From positions 27,452,315 through 27,516,314 of the forward strand of contig OZ038454.1 of the NCBI GenBank assembly GCA_964036195.1: a stretch of DNA of 64,000 nt, written 5' to 3'. The position numbers and the translations under genes are program-made. Shown here piece by piece: positions 49,101 to 58,600 of the stretch. Within the stretch, counting starts at the first letter, position 1. Each line of letters starts with the position of its first letter. The notes beneath the pieces are model-generated. The model saw nothing but the letters and a program-made list of their open reading frames with translations. It did not search any database and was not told the origin of the DNA. The DNA comes from Sphaerolaimus hirsutus (taxonomy: Eukaryota > Nematoda > Chromadorea > Monhysterida > Sphaerolaimidae).

Positions 49101-52100
49101 ATTCTGGATCAAACCATGGGCATACATGCGAACTGAAAAAGGTTACCTGTTTCGAACTACTTGGCTGGCCTTTCTACGCAGGATTGGAATGCATGATTTG
49201 AGAGAAACGGACTGTACGTTGTGGCCTAATTGCCCTGCAGACGACCACTCGGACACGTTGACTGAGGTGCCCTTGGATGTACTCATGAACATCAGCCTGG
49301 ACCCGTTTTTGTACGCCACGCCGGCCGCCCTGCCGCCACGTACTGGCTCCAGCAACCAGGTAGACAGGTATATGGGTTTTCTGTCTACTGAGGAAGGGGT
49401 GCGCCCCGCGCCGCGCGCATATTCAGAACCCCCCTACATGCCTCAGGTCGCACAGTCGCTGTTTTTCGTATTGGCAGTTGGGTTAATTATAATGGGATTA
49501 GCCTTTTTGCCGGGCGCGGGCGCGACTACCATGCCCTCGTTTCCACTGCTCTGCAGCGATTTGACAGATCACTACGATTTATACACGTACCCCCCTCTAC
49601 CCAATTGCACGGCTATTGTTGACACCACGGCGTCATTAGAACGGCCACGAAAATTGACACTGACAATCTACAAGCGAAATATGGTAGAATATCGTGCGGC
49701 AGCACACAGGTGTGTGGCCTCGATTCGAACGGCAAAGACGTATCAGAACTTCTGGGGCGACGTCACGCTGGAAAAGTTTGATTCTAACCCCCGATCTGTG
49801 GGCGCCGCCGAGTGCGAAGGCATGATTAAATATCACAAGTGCAACAATGGGCCCATGACCCCTGTGAGTGATTTGGACAACGCATGGGACACCCAGTACC
49901 CCACCAATGTTAGCTACTCAGGACATGGATTATACTGTTGCAAATGGGTGAGTGAAACGACGCCACACTGTGGGCTGTTTCGAGGGGAAGTACGAATGAG
50001 ATATGGAGCCAACACCATGCAAAGCACGCTGGGTGAGGTTAGCAAGTGCAATTATGAATTGGGTGCATGCACGCTAGAAGACGGCAGCCAATTAACTTGG
50101 AAGCCGAACCCGAAGGCGGAATGCCCTTATGAAAAATGGCGTGAAATGCATGGACGCATTAGACAGGACATCTGGCTAGCTGATGATCATACACTATCAC
50201 TGTCCTTCAGAGCACATGAAGAGGTTGAATCATGCGGCATTAAATTATGGAAATCGGACCAGGATATTGTAGTGGCGCCATTTGCGAAGGCAGTGATTCG
50301 AAGCGTCAGACAAAAACGAGCGCAAGGTCGACCCACGCTGGGAATAGTGAGCGCAGGCCAATTAGCAGCCAGCATGCAGGCGGTATACGAAACAGCAGAA
50401 CAACCCATGCGCGCGCAGGCCGTAGCCACCTGCAAGAATGTGCAACACTTCCAGGAATTTGTGCGCCTGGCTATGAGCGAACATGCAACTACGACAGCCC
50501 GATGGTACATGAATGATAACGAAATAATTGCCAAACCCGCGCCGGACGGATTTCTGGTTCACAAATGTTTTGCGGTAAAAACATACGAGATCATGAAAGA
50601 GGAGAAGTCTCCAGAATGCTACGAAACAGTACCTGTGCAAGTTAGCGTACACGGGCAGAATGTGACGTTGCACATGAATAGGTTGACAAACATTTTGCAT
50701 TTTCAAGCGATCCCGGGCTCATGCACCAATGCGCACAATCGTGTGGTAATGTTAAATGGACAATGGTACAAATATCTACCGGAAGTCGGCGGCCTGGAAC
50801 ATTTGCCTATGTATAACACCCACAGTTTTCCGCAGAAATGGCAGCAGGAAAAAGTCAGGGATGTGCATCATCAGATTTTTGCCGCCACGACTATGTACAA
50901 CTTGTCAGAATTATTGCCGACGACCACCCTGAATGACGTATGGCACGCGTATTCTATCGTGCGGCAAATCACGCAGGGGGCGGAGCCGAGAGTGGAATCA
51001 CACATGCAAAGACATCGAACTTTGGCAAAATCAGTATTAGCGCTGGGATGGTGGGATTTTGACACCTGGCGCACCTGGCTACAAGTATGGATCTATCTGA
51101 TATGTGCACTGGTCACCATGCAGTATTTACTAGCCGCGCTCATGGCTGCAGCGCCGGAAACGGCCGTGACTTTGGTGAACAGGGCAAAGGAAAAAATCAA
51201 AAGGCGACCAAAGACAGAAGAAAAGTCCAATATCATTGTCGAATTGGCTGAGGACCGCCCTAGCGAACAGGTAAAGGTAAGAACGGTAATTAACCCGTGC
51301 GTGGGAATGCCAAGTGGCATGCCCGCACTCACGGGCGCGCGTCGTTTTCCCGCTATACAATACAGTATCAACAGAAAATGCGATCTGGAAGAAGAATCGG
51401 TGTGCATGATCACTTTCTCGACGGAAGAAAGAGACAACATCCATCAAGTAGCCAATCGACGTGAAGAGATTGTGCATGTGTACTACAGCCCATCCATTAC
51501 CATAACCATTGATGGGAGAGAATATCGAAGATGTCTACTGGACACAGGCGCCATGCGTTCATTATGCAACAGAGACGTGCTGATGCGACACAAGGAAAAG
51601 GCTACTAAGCATGATGAAGTTTCACCTATTGGAGCCCTTAGGTGTGCAGCAGACTCGAAACTTTTGGTATTGGGACAAATGGAAGTACCGGTAACCATGG
51701 GAAACCACACCTTCGGGATTGTGTTTCAGGCAGTGAACGGATTAGCTGGTGAAATTCTAATTGGTGCAGATGTCTTACGGCACATGGTAGTGGACCTACC
51801 TGCAAGGGAATTACGAATCCCTACGGCTAATGCGATCATTCCCTTTGATAACCCAGACCCGGAAGTGCAGCAGCGCAGGATTTACGCTATTGTGAATGAA
51901 AAAATAGAAATTCTGGCTAGACATGAAGCGCTAGTGACCGCAAAATTATCTGCCCCCATGGACGAAAGGTTATTTACGGTCATGGGATTGGATACGGTAG
52001 GTGAACGTTGTGGCGTTATGGCTGCGTCAGCGGCCTATGAAACTAGTGCCCCTGTGTTTCAGGTGAGATGTGCAAATGTACGAAACCAGCCCGTAGTGCT

Positions 52101-52719
52101 ACAGGTAGGACAGCGCATTGCAGTGGTCGAACCAGTGGATTGCGTGCTGAAGGTGAAACCTGGAGACCCTCCCGCTGAATGGGTGAAGCAGTGCTATGAC
52201 AGAGATGTGTGTCGACAGGTTCAAGCAACTGAACCTCCCCCCAAGGTAGCCGAAGACAAATTAGGACCTCCACTGCAAGTTGCATGTCCAGATGGACACG
52301 TGATGGAATTTACCGTGCCAGAAACATTGACGGACGAACGCAGAGAGGAACTGAAAAAGGTGATTTTGCAGTACAAAGAAGCTTTTGCCCGACACAAGTA
52401 TGACATCGGCTACAGCGAATTAGTGGACTACCGGTTGCAATTGGTGGACAAAAAGCCAATTGCCTGCAGAATGTACCGGTTGAGTCTGGATGATCAGCAA
52501 TACTTAGAAAATCATTTGAGATGCCTCATCGAGCATGATATCGTGGAACCCAGTACGAGCCCGTATTGTGCCCCCACGCTGGTGGTATCCAAACCGGATG
52601 GATCAAAGCGGATGGTAATCGATTACAGACGCCTGAACGCTGTTTTGCACGCTCCCCAATTCCCATTACCCCGCTTAGATGAAACAGTCGAATCTTTATG
52701 TAGCTGCAAGTATTTTTAG
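46123..52719 (+). CDS. Retroelement ORF1: Gag, Env-like glycoprotein, protease, N-terminal RT
   Basis: Open from 46036; the first ATG is only at 46999, so the stretch before it is translated from a non-AUG codon (residues here are counted from TTG at 46123) or from a spliced leader. In order: charged, possibly coiled N terminus; capsid-like Gag domain about 509-691; CCHC knuckle C789-X2-C-X4-H-X4-C802 and an Arg/Gly-rich tail; a hydrophobic segment 1113-1130; a large cysteine-rich ectodomain with several N-X-S/T sites; a furin-type RQKR at 1396-1399; a second hydrophobic segment about 1655-1675; aspartic protease with LLDTGAMRS (D1807) and ILIGAD; then RT from about 2100 to the TAG at 52717. 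Retroviral-type polyproteins normally have Env after Pol. A consensus donor CAG|GTAAGT lies at 46556. The frame continues one base over in the next ORF. Confidence 0.9.
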   Translation: MRSRGPASLQGDTIEQVWHAALEKQKQARRRARQQKAGQEVDAQLAAAESQAGDSESNDSVNPETEAPEALEESESQRWSGQTAEDTPVIRLSTVEGAGPAPDSFSQWKTPAVPAAARQLTSSAEAEEAPGTSRQAAGKEAGKTGKWSKLRRTLGWSAGSSSISPGVRSGSEVGSDGYVGDSEPLGQPSIQRDYPVIAAELGATADQFPVIENTVAELLETATQSGDTSPALQLSPPKSTSTPRDVSGNSSRNLSSDQSRSQSATAKARRQLIKTEISNNPPVIIISSPASRMTNNGANQTAAPALEDRYAKVTNTDLIYQATIMDLDPVQTTPSCAQWTPKKACAAAKKWANMMSQARPVGAFSQNGEPGDLRMVALIKIAMNLWGSDPVAEVPRVEHFLQEFEAHHSVHSDDIADLTTAYQQHNQAVQNQNATLGGNSPASGQQPIVLTNGQAAPLQSSTAPAAPPSAAGTNQVRTVTQRRARSRSPASSRNSSATSEVAWPTDPGQNWQLEQSNAAVITALAQQCGYFRGKPNEGFRDWRRSWDTVCDALRIKLQERKPLVKLFLKGSARAIFNTRYRELRDLNYKDMMQALEKFYENPNDKHHAQREIFETRQGADESVLEWAVRLEKLIKRAYPGMGHEKRGDTCMIKFHGGLRNEIRRNVPVTASITWKEMVDNARAQESFLEAEQSQNKGEKSKQDVVASATDKVMDRLMALNMPAMAGLPSQADKTLETMEQKMTESVAKFDSVHQEIAKKLAQLGALEGKLLGLNRDPPKLPPRKFDKGCWECGSEEHIRYECPKLTPEQREQYFKRSRGGGASRGNGRGRGGGQRGGYQGNNQAQAMQPGMVPMQYAYPQWQPAQPMPVQPAQTVQRAGDMNMQPQMMAYQTPPANWMAMGPDGRMQQYNMQPVPVSNPHVESLNPTRVSSTTGMTMHVREDDRCMMIRPVNKLIPVMQGLELEDEEPDELVPESPEEQQRTTGMHVLAQEREFWIKPWAYMRTEKGYLFRTTWLAFLRRIGMHDLRETDCTLWPNCPADDHSDTLTEVPLDVLMNISLDPFLYATPAALPPRTGSSNQVDRYMGFLSTEEGVRPAPRAYSEPPYMPQVAQSLFFVLAVGLIIMGLAFLPGAGATTMPSFPLLCSDLTDHYDLYTYPPLPNCTAIVDTTASLERPRKLTLTIYKRNMVEYRAAAHRCVASIRTAKTYQNFWGDVTLEKFDSNPRSVGAAECEGMIKYHKCNNGPMTPVSDLDNAWDTQYPTNVSYSGHGLYCCKWVSETTPHCGLFRGEVRMRYGANTMQSTLGEVSKCNYELGACTLEDGSQLTWKPNPKAECPYEKWREMHGRIRQDIWLADDHTLSLSFRAHEEVESCGIKLWKSDQDIVVAPFAKAVIRSVRQKRAQGRPTLGIVSAGQLAASMQAVYETAEQPMRAQAVATCKNVQHFQEFVRLAMSEHATTTARWYMNDNEIIAKPAPDGFLVHKCFAVKTYEIMKEEKSPECYETVPVQVSVHGQNVTLHMNRLTNILHFQAIPGSCTNAHNRVVMLNGQWYKYLPEVGGLEHLPMYNTHSFPQKWQQEKVRDVHHQIFAATTMYNLSELLPTTTLNDVWHAYSIVRQITQGAEPRVESHMQRHRTLAKSVLALGWWDFDTWRTWLQVWIYLICALVTMQYLLAALMAAAPETAVTLVNRAKEKIKRRPKTEEKSNIIVELAEDRPSEQVKVRTVINPCVGMPSGMPALTGARRFPAIQYSINRKCDLEEESVCMITFSTEERDNIHQVANRREEIVHVYYSPSITITIDGREYRRCLLDTGAMRSLCNRDVLMRHKEKATKHDEVSPIGALRCAADSKLLVLGQMEVPVTMGNHTFGIVFQAVNGLAGEILIGADVLRHMVVDLPARELRIPTANAIIPFDNPDPEVQQRRIYAIVNEKIEILARHEALVTAKLSAPMDERLFTVMGLDTVGERCGVMAASAAYETSAPVFQVRCANVRNQPVVLQVGQRIAVVEPVDCVLKVKPGDPPAEWVKQCYDRDVCRQVQATEPPPKVAEDKLGPPLQVACPDGHVMEFTVPETLTDERREELKKVILQYKEAFARHKYDIGYSELVDYRLQLVDKKPIACRMYRLSLDDQQYLENHLRCLIEHDIVEPSTSPYCAPTLVVSKPDGSKRMVIDYRRLNAVLHAPQFPLPRLDETVESLCSCKYF
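49400..51180 (+). other. Envelope-like membrane glycoprotein region inside ORF1
   Basis: Amino-terminal hydrophobic segment (FFVLAVGLIIMGLAFL), then about 520 residues with paired cysteines, N-glycosylation sequons (NCT, NVS, NVT, NLS), the dibasic RQKR followed by a small-residue-rich stretch, and a C-terminal membrane anchor (VWIYLICALVTMQYLLAALM). This is the layout of a class I or III viral fusion glycoprotein that is cleaved by furin and sits in membranes. The family is not assigned. A resemblance to glycoproteins captured by other invertebrate retroelements is inference only. Confidence 0.7.
52713..52719 (+). other. Frame change in RT: T5 run and UUU-UAG shifty stop
   Basis: ORF1 reads TAT TTT TAG here; RT continues in the +1 frame from the next base. 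The P-site UUU could re-pair one base forward because of the five T. It may equally be a one-base insertion in the genome or a homopolymer error. It lies between RT fingers and the first palm aspartate. Confidence 0.8.
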
Positions 52720-52720
52720 C

Positions 52721-55426
52721 AGTGCTGACATAAATCAAGCTTTCTATAACATTGCTTTGCATCCAGATGATCGACACATCACGTCATTCAGAAATGTTTT
52801 TGGACAATTTCAACTGAAACGTTTACCCATGGGATTAAAATGCTCACCTAGTTTAGCGCAGCGCTGTTTTGAATTAGCCATGGCCGGTTTAATACATAGA
52901 AATGTGCTACTATACATCGACGATTTACTAATTTATAGTGCAACCTGGGAAACCCATTTATATGACATAGGACAGGTGTTGGAAAGATTAATTAGGAATA
53001 ATTTCAAAATTAGTCCGAAAAAGTGTTTTTTCGCACGCGTCACAGCTGTACGCTTTCTAGGATTTATGATTGGTCGTGACGGCGTGTGCGTACCAGATGA
53101 TAAACGGCACATTATTCAGGACTGGCCGGTACCCACTACCGTAAAAGAGGTAAAGGGATTTCTGGGAGCTATCGGTTTTTTCAGACGCATGATTCACAGA
53201 TGCGCAGAGCTAGCTGTACCCTTGTCAAATCTCACGCGTACGGGACCAAGAGAAAATTACAATAGCGACACCCCGGTGGATTTGACATCGAAACCCAAGG
53301 CACTGGAAGCTTTCCATAAGCTCAAGGAAGCATTATTAGGAAGCCCATGTCTGCAGTTTCCCGATCCCAAACGAATGTTTATAATTATCACGGATGCCTC
53401 TAAAATTGCTGTTGCAGGCGTGTTAGCACAACGAGCAGAGGACGAGAAAATACTACATGCATGCGCCTTTTACAGCCGGAAGTTAGGAGCAACCCAAAGC
53501 AAATGGCCAGCGATTTCCCTGGAAGCGTGTGCAATCTACGAAAGCATACGTAACTGGCATTGTTATCTGGCGGGACGGCCCTTTGAAGTCTGGACTGACG
53601 CCAAGAGTATTTCGTGGGTAAAGAATCCTAATTTAGAGACTACCCCGCACGCCATGCTGCACAAGTTCGCTTTAGCAATTACGCCGTACCAAATCACGTT
53701 CAAGCATTTGCGGGGAAAAAGCAACGAATTAGCAGATGCATTATCCAGAAGGCAAGACGCACCAGTGGTATTCGACGAGAAAAAGGACCTGGACGAGGCC
53801 TTTGAGCAGTTCGCACAAGTTACGTGCCGTGAAATCGCTATCCCGCACGATAGGCAGGTTACGGTAGCTGCGGCAAGCAGGACAGCGTACCAGCCAATCA
53901 GCGTAAACGAGGAGACGGAGTTACTGCGACCAATCAGCGACCGGACGCGCGGGCGAAAAGAGGCGGAGTCACCCGGGCTGCGAGAGCGGCAGCGGAATGC
54001 GGAAGCGCCTGGAACCGGAACAATGGCTGGTGGTTCAGGAGCCGGAAATGAAGTTGTTCCGGGTTTGACGAGTGCAACTAAGCGCAGTACAATCATGGCA
54101 CTACCTCCAATGACTTCGGTTGACAAATTGAAGCGACTACAAGCAGAAGAACCATACATAGCTACAACTATAGAAGTGTGTCGCGCAGATAATTTTTACA
54201 GCGCCGCGCCGTATTTTATTGACCAATACGGTTTATTACGTCGCCAAGCGGGAACGTCCCAGATACCAGGTATACAATTATATGACCCCGTATGTATTCC
54301 ATCGGAATTAGTTCCATTCGTGTTAGAATTAGCTCACAATCACCCTACGGCGGGCCATTTAGGAATAATAAAAACATTCGAAAGGTTGCAGGAATTCGCG
54401 TGGTTTCCAGGAATGCGGCCAGAAAGTGCGCGCTGGGTTGCCACCTGCCCTTCGTGCAACGCCAAGAAAGGTCTCAGAGCGGCAATGCGAACTCAAATGG
54501 TGTGCCGCCAGGTAGCCAAAAGGCCAGGTGATGTGATAGCGGTAGACGCAATAGGACCTTTACTAACCACGAAACGCAGAAACCGACATGTGTTAGTATT
54601 TGTTGATCAGTGCACGCGTTTTGGAATTGCTGTGCCCGTTCCCGACATAAAACAAGACACAGTATCATTTGCATTTCTGTTGCACATTTTGCCCATATTT
54701 AGTGTGCCGGCCATTATACTCAGTGATAACGCCCCTAGCTTTACCGAGGGCACTTTTGCCAAGCTTCTACAATATTTGAACGCGACCCAACATACATCAT
54801 TTGCGTACACCCCCAAGAGCAACGGAATGGTGGAACGTAGGAATGGTGTTCTGATGGAAATAGTATCACACTACGTAAATCGTACACATGACGATTGGGA
54901 CATACATTTAGGCGCCGCTGTACACGCGTACAATACATCGAAACACCCTTCCTTGCAAACCACCCCCTATGCGTTGCTATTTGGCAAGCCTGCTGCGTCC
55001 ATGTGGGAGCGAATGATCGAGCCTCCCCCTGACAACGAGGCATTGCCCTCATTGCCGCATAAGCGCGCTCTTATAAATGAATTAGGCGCGCGTCTGACCA
55101 CAGCACGCGAAGCAGCGCATACCGCTTTAGCAAAGGCGCAGCAAAAGGAGCAATTTTACGCCAATCGCCGCGCGCGCCGATTGAATGTGCAACGCGGGCA
55201 AGCGGTACGCGTATACACGCCGCGTATTACTCAGTTGACGGGCCCCAGTAAGAAATTCGCGCCTCGCTTTATCGGCCCGTATGAGTGCATTGATTATGCC
55301 CACCCATTAGTGACTTTATTCAACAATATTAATAAGAAAATTTATGTAGTTCATGCAGATCGTTGCAAGGCAACCAGTGAATATTTAATCCCCCCTTCTT
55401 ACAGTGAATTATACGGCGACGACTAA
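52721..55426 (+). CDS. Retroelement ORF2: RT, RNase H, integrase (pol, +1 frame)
   Basis: Frame open from before 52679, but homology starts right after the shift. Palm motif with SADINQAF, then LPMGLKCSP and the catalytic YIDD (52913-52924). RNase H: ITDAS (D at 53393), SLEACAIYE, WTDAKS and ADALSR. Integrase: H-H-C-C zinc module (HNHPTAGH ... CPSC, 54330-54457), catalytic D in VDAIGPL (54547), D in ILSDNAPSF (54724) and E in GMVERRNG (54831). C-terminal GPY/F module (FAPRFIGPYECI, about 55256-55291), typical of Ty3/Gypsy. Ends TAA at 55426. All catalytic residues are present, so apart from the frame change the enzyme set looks intact. A reverse transcriptase and integrase would act in cytoplasmic particles and the nucleus respectively. 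Confidence 0.92.
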   Translation, partial: SADINQAFYNIALHPDDRHITSFRNVFGQFQLKRLPMGLKCSPSLAQRCFELAMAGLIHRNVLLYIDDLLIYSATWETHLYDIGQVLERLIRNNFKISPKKCFFARVTAVRFLGFMIGRDGVCVPDDKRHIIQDWPVPTTVKEVKGFLGAIGFFRRMIHRCAELAVPLSNLTRTGPRENYNSDTPVDLTSKPKALEAFHKLKEALLGSPCLQFPDPKRMFIIITDASKIAVAGVLAQRAEDEKILHACAFYSRKLGATQSKWPAISLEACAIYESIRNWHCYLAGRPFEVWTDAKSISWVKNPNLETTPHAMLHKFALAITPYQITFKHLRGKSNELADALSRRQDAPVVFDEKKDLDEAFEQFAQVTCREIAIPHDRQVTVAAASRTAYQPISVNEETELLRPISDRTRGRKEAESPGLRERQRNAEAPGTGTMAGGSGAGNEVVPGLTSATKRSTIMALPPMTSVDKLKRLQAEEPYIATTIEVCRADNFYSAAPYFIDQYGLLRRQAGTSQIPGIQLYDPVCIPSELVPFVLELAHNHPTAGHLGIIKTFERLQEFAWFPGMRPESARWVATCPSCNAKKGLRAAMRTQMVCRQVAKRPGDVIAVDAIGPLLTTKRRNRHVLVFVDQCTRFGIAVPVPDIKQDTVSFAFLLHILPIFSVPAIILSDNAPSFTEGTFAKLLQYLNATQHTSFAYTPKSNGMVERRNGVLMEIVSHYVNRTHDDWDIHLGAAVHAYNTSKHPSLQTTPYALLFGKPAASMWERMIEPPPDNEALPSLPHKRALINELGARLTTAREAAHTALAKAQQKEQFYANRRARRLNVQRGQAVRVYTPRITQLTGPSKKFAPRFIGPYECIDYAHPLVTLFNNINKKIYVVHADRCKATSEYLIPPSYSELYGDD

Positions 55427-55636
55427 AATTGATTAATTGGCCGTTACGATCATCGCCGTCGCGTCAAACAGCACGAAGCCAGGTACAACAGGTATGAAGT
55501 GTGTGTGAGGTGTGTGTGTGTTTTTAGGAAGCTCGTGCACCCCTTTTGCCCACGGGCAACTGGACCGCACGAGTTCTTATTACTTTCCCCGTTCACAAAA
55601 CTTCGCAATTAATTATTTTATCACATTATAATTATA

Positions 55637-58600
55637 ATGGCTTCGGCCTCTCGCAAACGCCCATTTGAAGGTGCAGACGCCCCGCCCATTAAATCCAAGG
55701 AGACAAATACACATGGTGCCTGCGGCGGCGGAACCATTCCCCCGCGACAACTCTACCGCGCGCAGCAGATGCAAAATGGACCGGAAATCTACCCCAGCAG
55801 AGGGAAATTCGAAGGTTGGGTAGATAGGGTGTATATTGACTCGGGCGCCGACGGGCATGTTGAGTATCAGTGCCATGTGAGAATTTCTGAGCAGACGATG
55901 GCGATACTCAGCGAAAACGAGCAGTGGGTGAATGCGGATGAGGCTTATCCGTATTTTTATTATTCGAATAAGCGGGCCAAGGCGGCTAGGGACAAACGGA
56001 CCACCCAGCTGGTGGATTTGTGCGCAAGAATTCAGAAACAACACCCCTCGATGTTCCTGCCCCTAGTGCGCCACGGGATGCGTTTCTCGGCGACCGCAAT
56101 CGCACAAAAAATAGAAAATCCCCGGTACTGGGAGTTTACCGGTGTCGCGATATGGGGTAATCAGACAAAGTGCCCCTTAAACGTTGCCGCCCCCGTGGTC
56201 GTGAGTACGCAGGGCACGCGGCGCGTCACTCAAGCGGCACGTACATTGACGCGCGGCGACACTTCCGGCTACCAGCCCTACACGAGCGACTGGAAAACAG
56301 CGCGGCTGCGAGCGGCCTTCACGCCGTCGAATTACAAGAATCTGGAACCGCTGGGCGCGGCGGAGCGAGGTGATGCCGGGCCGGAAAAGTTGGTCATTTT
56401 GCACAGAGAGTATGTGAGTGACAGCAGAGTGGAAAATTTGAGTGCTGGGCAGTTGGGGCTGGCCCACGTCGAATATCACGACCTAAACGATTTGGGCGTG
56501 TTCGGCGACGAATTCTACGGCCATGCGTACGGGCTGCAGGTCGCCACGGCCGAGGATATCAGCACATCGGGCATCCAGCCAGACACAGAGAACAGAGACA
56601 ACATGGACTCGTTTCTCAGGTATAAATTGGGCATTTTAGCAGCGGCTCACTGCTATAACGAGTCATTTTTGCGATTTCGGGCGAAACGCGCGACGGACGT
56701 GTGCGCGCATGTGTCCTGGGAGCACACGCCGCAGGGCACTGCATGCGATATTATGGTGCGCCGCCCGGACCCAGAAGAGTTGCAAGCTGACACTTTCGAA
56801 GGACCAGAAGAGCAGCGCGTGCGTTTGCTGGAGCAGGTGAACACGCAGACACAGCTGCTGAACCAGGCGACGCCCATGTCGGTGTTGAGCTTGGTGCTGG
56901 CCAGACCGGACGAAGACAAACCAGCGGCGGGCAGCCCCAATCTATCAGTTAGAATTACCAGCGTGGAATCAGAGCCAACCACTACAAGGCTGCGTGCGAA
57001 GTTGGACATGGCGGCGTCGCAATCAGCGCTGCCCCGAACCCTGGAGAGTGGAAGATACATGGTGCGCGGCTCGAACGACTCGCCCAATTACGACCGAACC
57101 ATGCGATCACTGCAAGCCGCCCTGAACAAAGCGCCGGTCGGCTGGGTGCCAAAAGTGGTCCAGGGGTCAAAAGTACTCACCCTGGAGGCGCAAATCCAAT
57201 TAGCTGTGATATTGAATTTGCGTCTGCTGGATGACGAAACTGACTGGGCGCTCATTAGCCGCGAGGCTACTGAGTTGTACGAATCATTGTTCAGAGGAAA
57301 AAACGAACAAATGATTCAGGCCAAATTAGGTGAGTTTTTGCCGCAGCAGGGGCAGGTAGAAGTTTTAGGAGCTGTGATCACAGCCGTGCGAATGCGCAAA
57401 CCCCTTTTGATTATGTGTGACTCGCCTTTCGGGTCCGGGAAGACGACCACACAAAATCAACTGGCGTATGTGTGCTCACGCGGCTATAACTATTATAACT
57501 CGAGACCCAGGGTGCGCGCGGGCTCCGACTTGCCATCGGACAAGCAGCCGAACGCCAAATATCATTCGACGCTCATCACGTGCACGGTCAACTCGGCGGC
57601 CGACGAAGGCGCGCGCAGGGCCCTGACCAACCTGAATAAATTAGGGCAGCGGGATATTTTTGGGGCTTTAGAAGTTTTATTACGGGAACGCGCGAAATGG
57701 ACCGCCATGGCTGATACGCCATTTTCTGAAATGCAAAAACTGGAGGGTTTTGAAGAATTTTTGAAATTAAGAGCGGCATTTCCGGTGCGCGTTTTGAGTC
57801 CCATGTGGGAAACTGACCCCACTTATAACACCACCCCCGCGACCCAATTGCCAACCCTGCACACCCTAGCACAGCGAACCGGCCACAACATCGTCCGCCT
57901 CAGCCCCGAATGGACGGCAGCGCTGGAAAAGTACGACGGCGCCAAGAAGGACTACGAACTGGTGGACGAAATCATTAACAACTGCACGGACGACGCCGTC
58001 ATACGCGCGCAGCTGACCGAACAAGTGCCATTTCTCACCGCCGACGATGGAGACGAGCAGCCATTCGATGACTTCGAGGCAGGCGTGGCGGGCGCCCGGG
58101 CTGGTGAGGCTAGTTTAGCTGATCAGGGATTTTGGGGTAAGGTGCTGCGTAGGGCGCTGTCTAAATATGTCAGGGCTACGGTCAGGCTGCACCGGGTGTT
58201 CTTGGAGGTGGTGCAGCCCGGTCAAATCCATGTCACTTTGGACTCCGCCCACGACGCCCGTATAAAAAGTGTGACTGCGTGCGCGGTAATTATTGACGAA
58301 GCGTCTTTGGCGTCTGACGCTGCAGTAATTAGCGTGGCTCAGGCGGCTCAGCTCCCAGTGAACGGCATGTTGCTTCTATTTGGAGACAGTAAACAATTGA
58401 CGCGTATGATTCGCGTGCAAGACTGGGTGGAGCCTGTCCTGAAACCCGACCCCACCCTCATTGATAGGCTCACACAGTACCAACTATGTCCCGTGGTTCA
58501 CTTGGAAACAGTGTTCCGCGGGCATCGCCAGCTCATTCAGGCCAACTCCGTGGCGGCGTACAATGGACTGCTACGCGCCTACAACGACACTGCAGCGCAC

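Noticed and set aside
53563..54159. 198-codon antisense ORF in pol
   Set aside because: Shadow of the RNase H and linker coding frame; no splice or start context.
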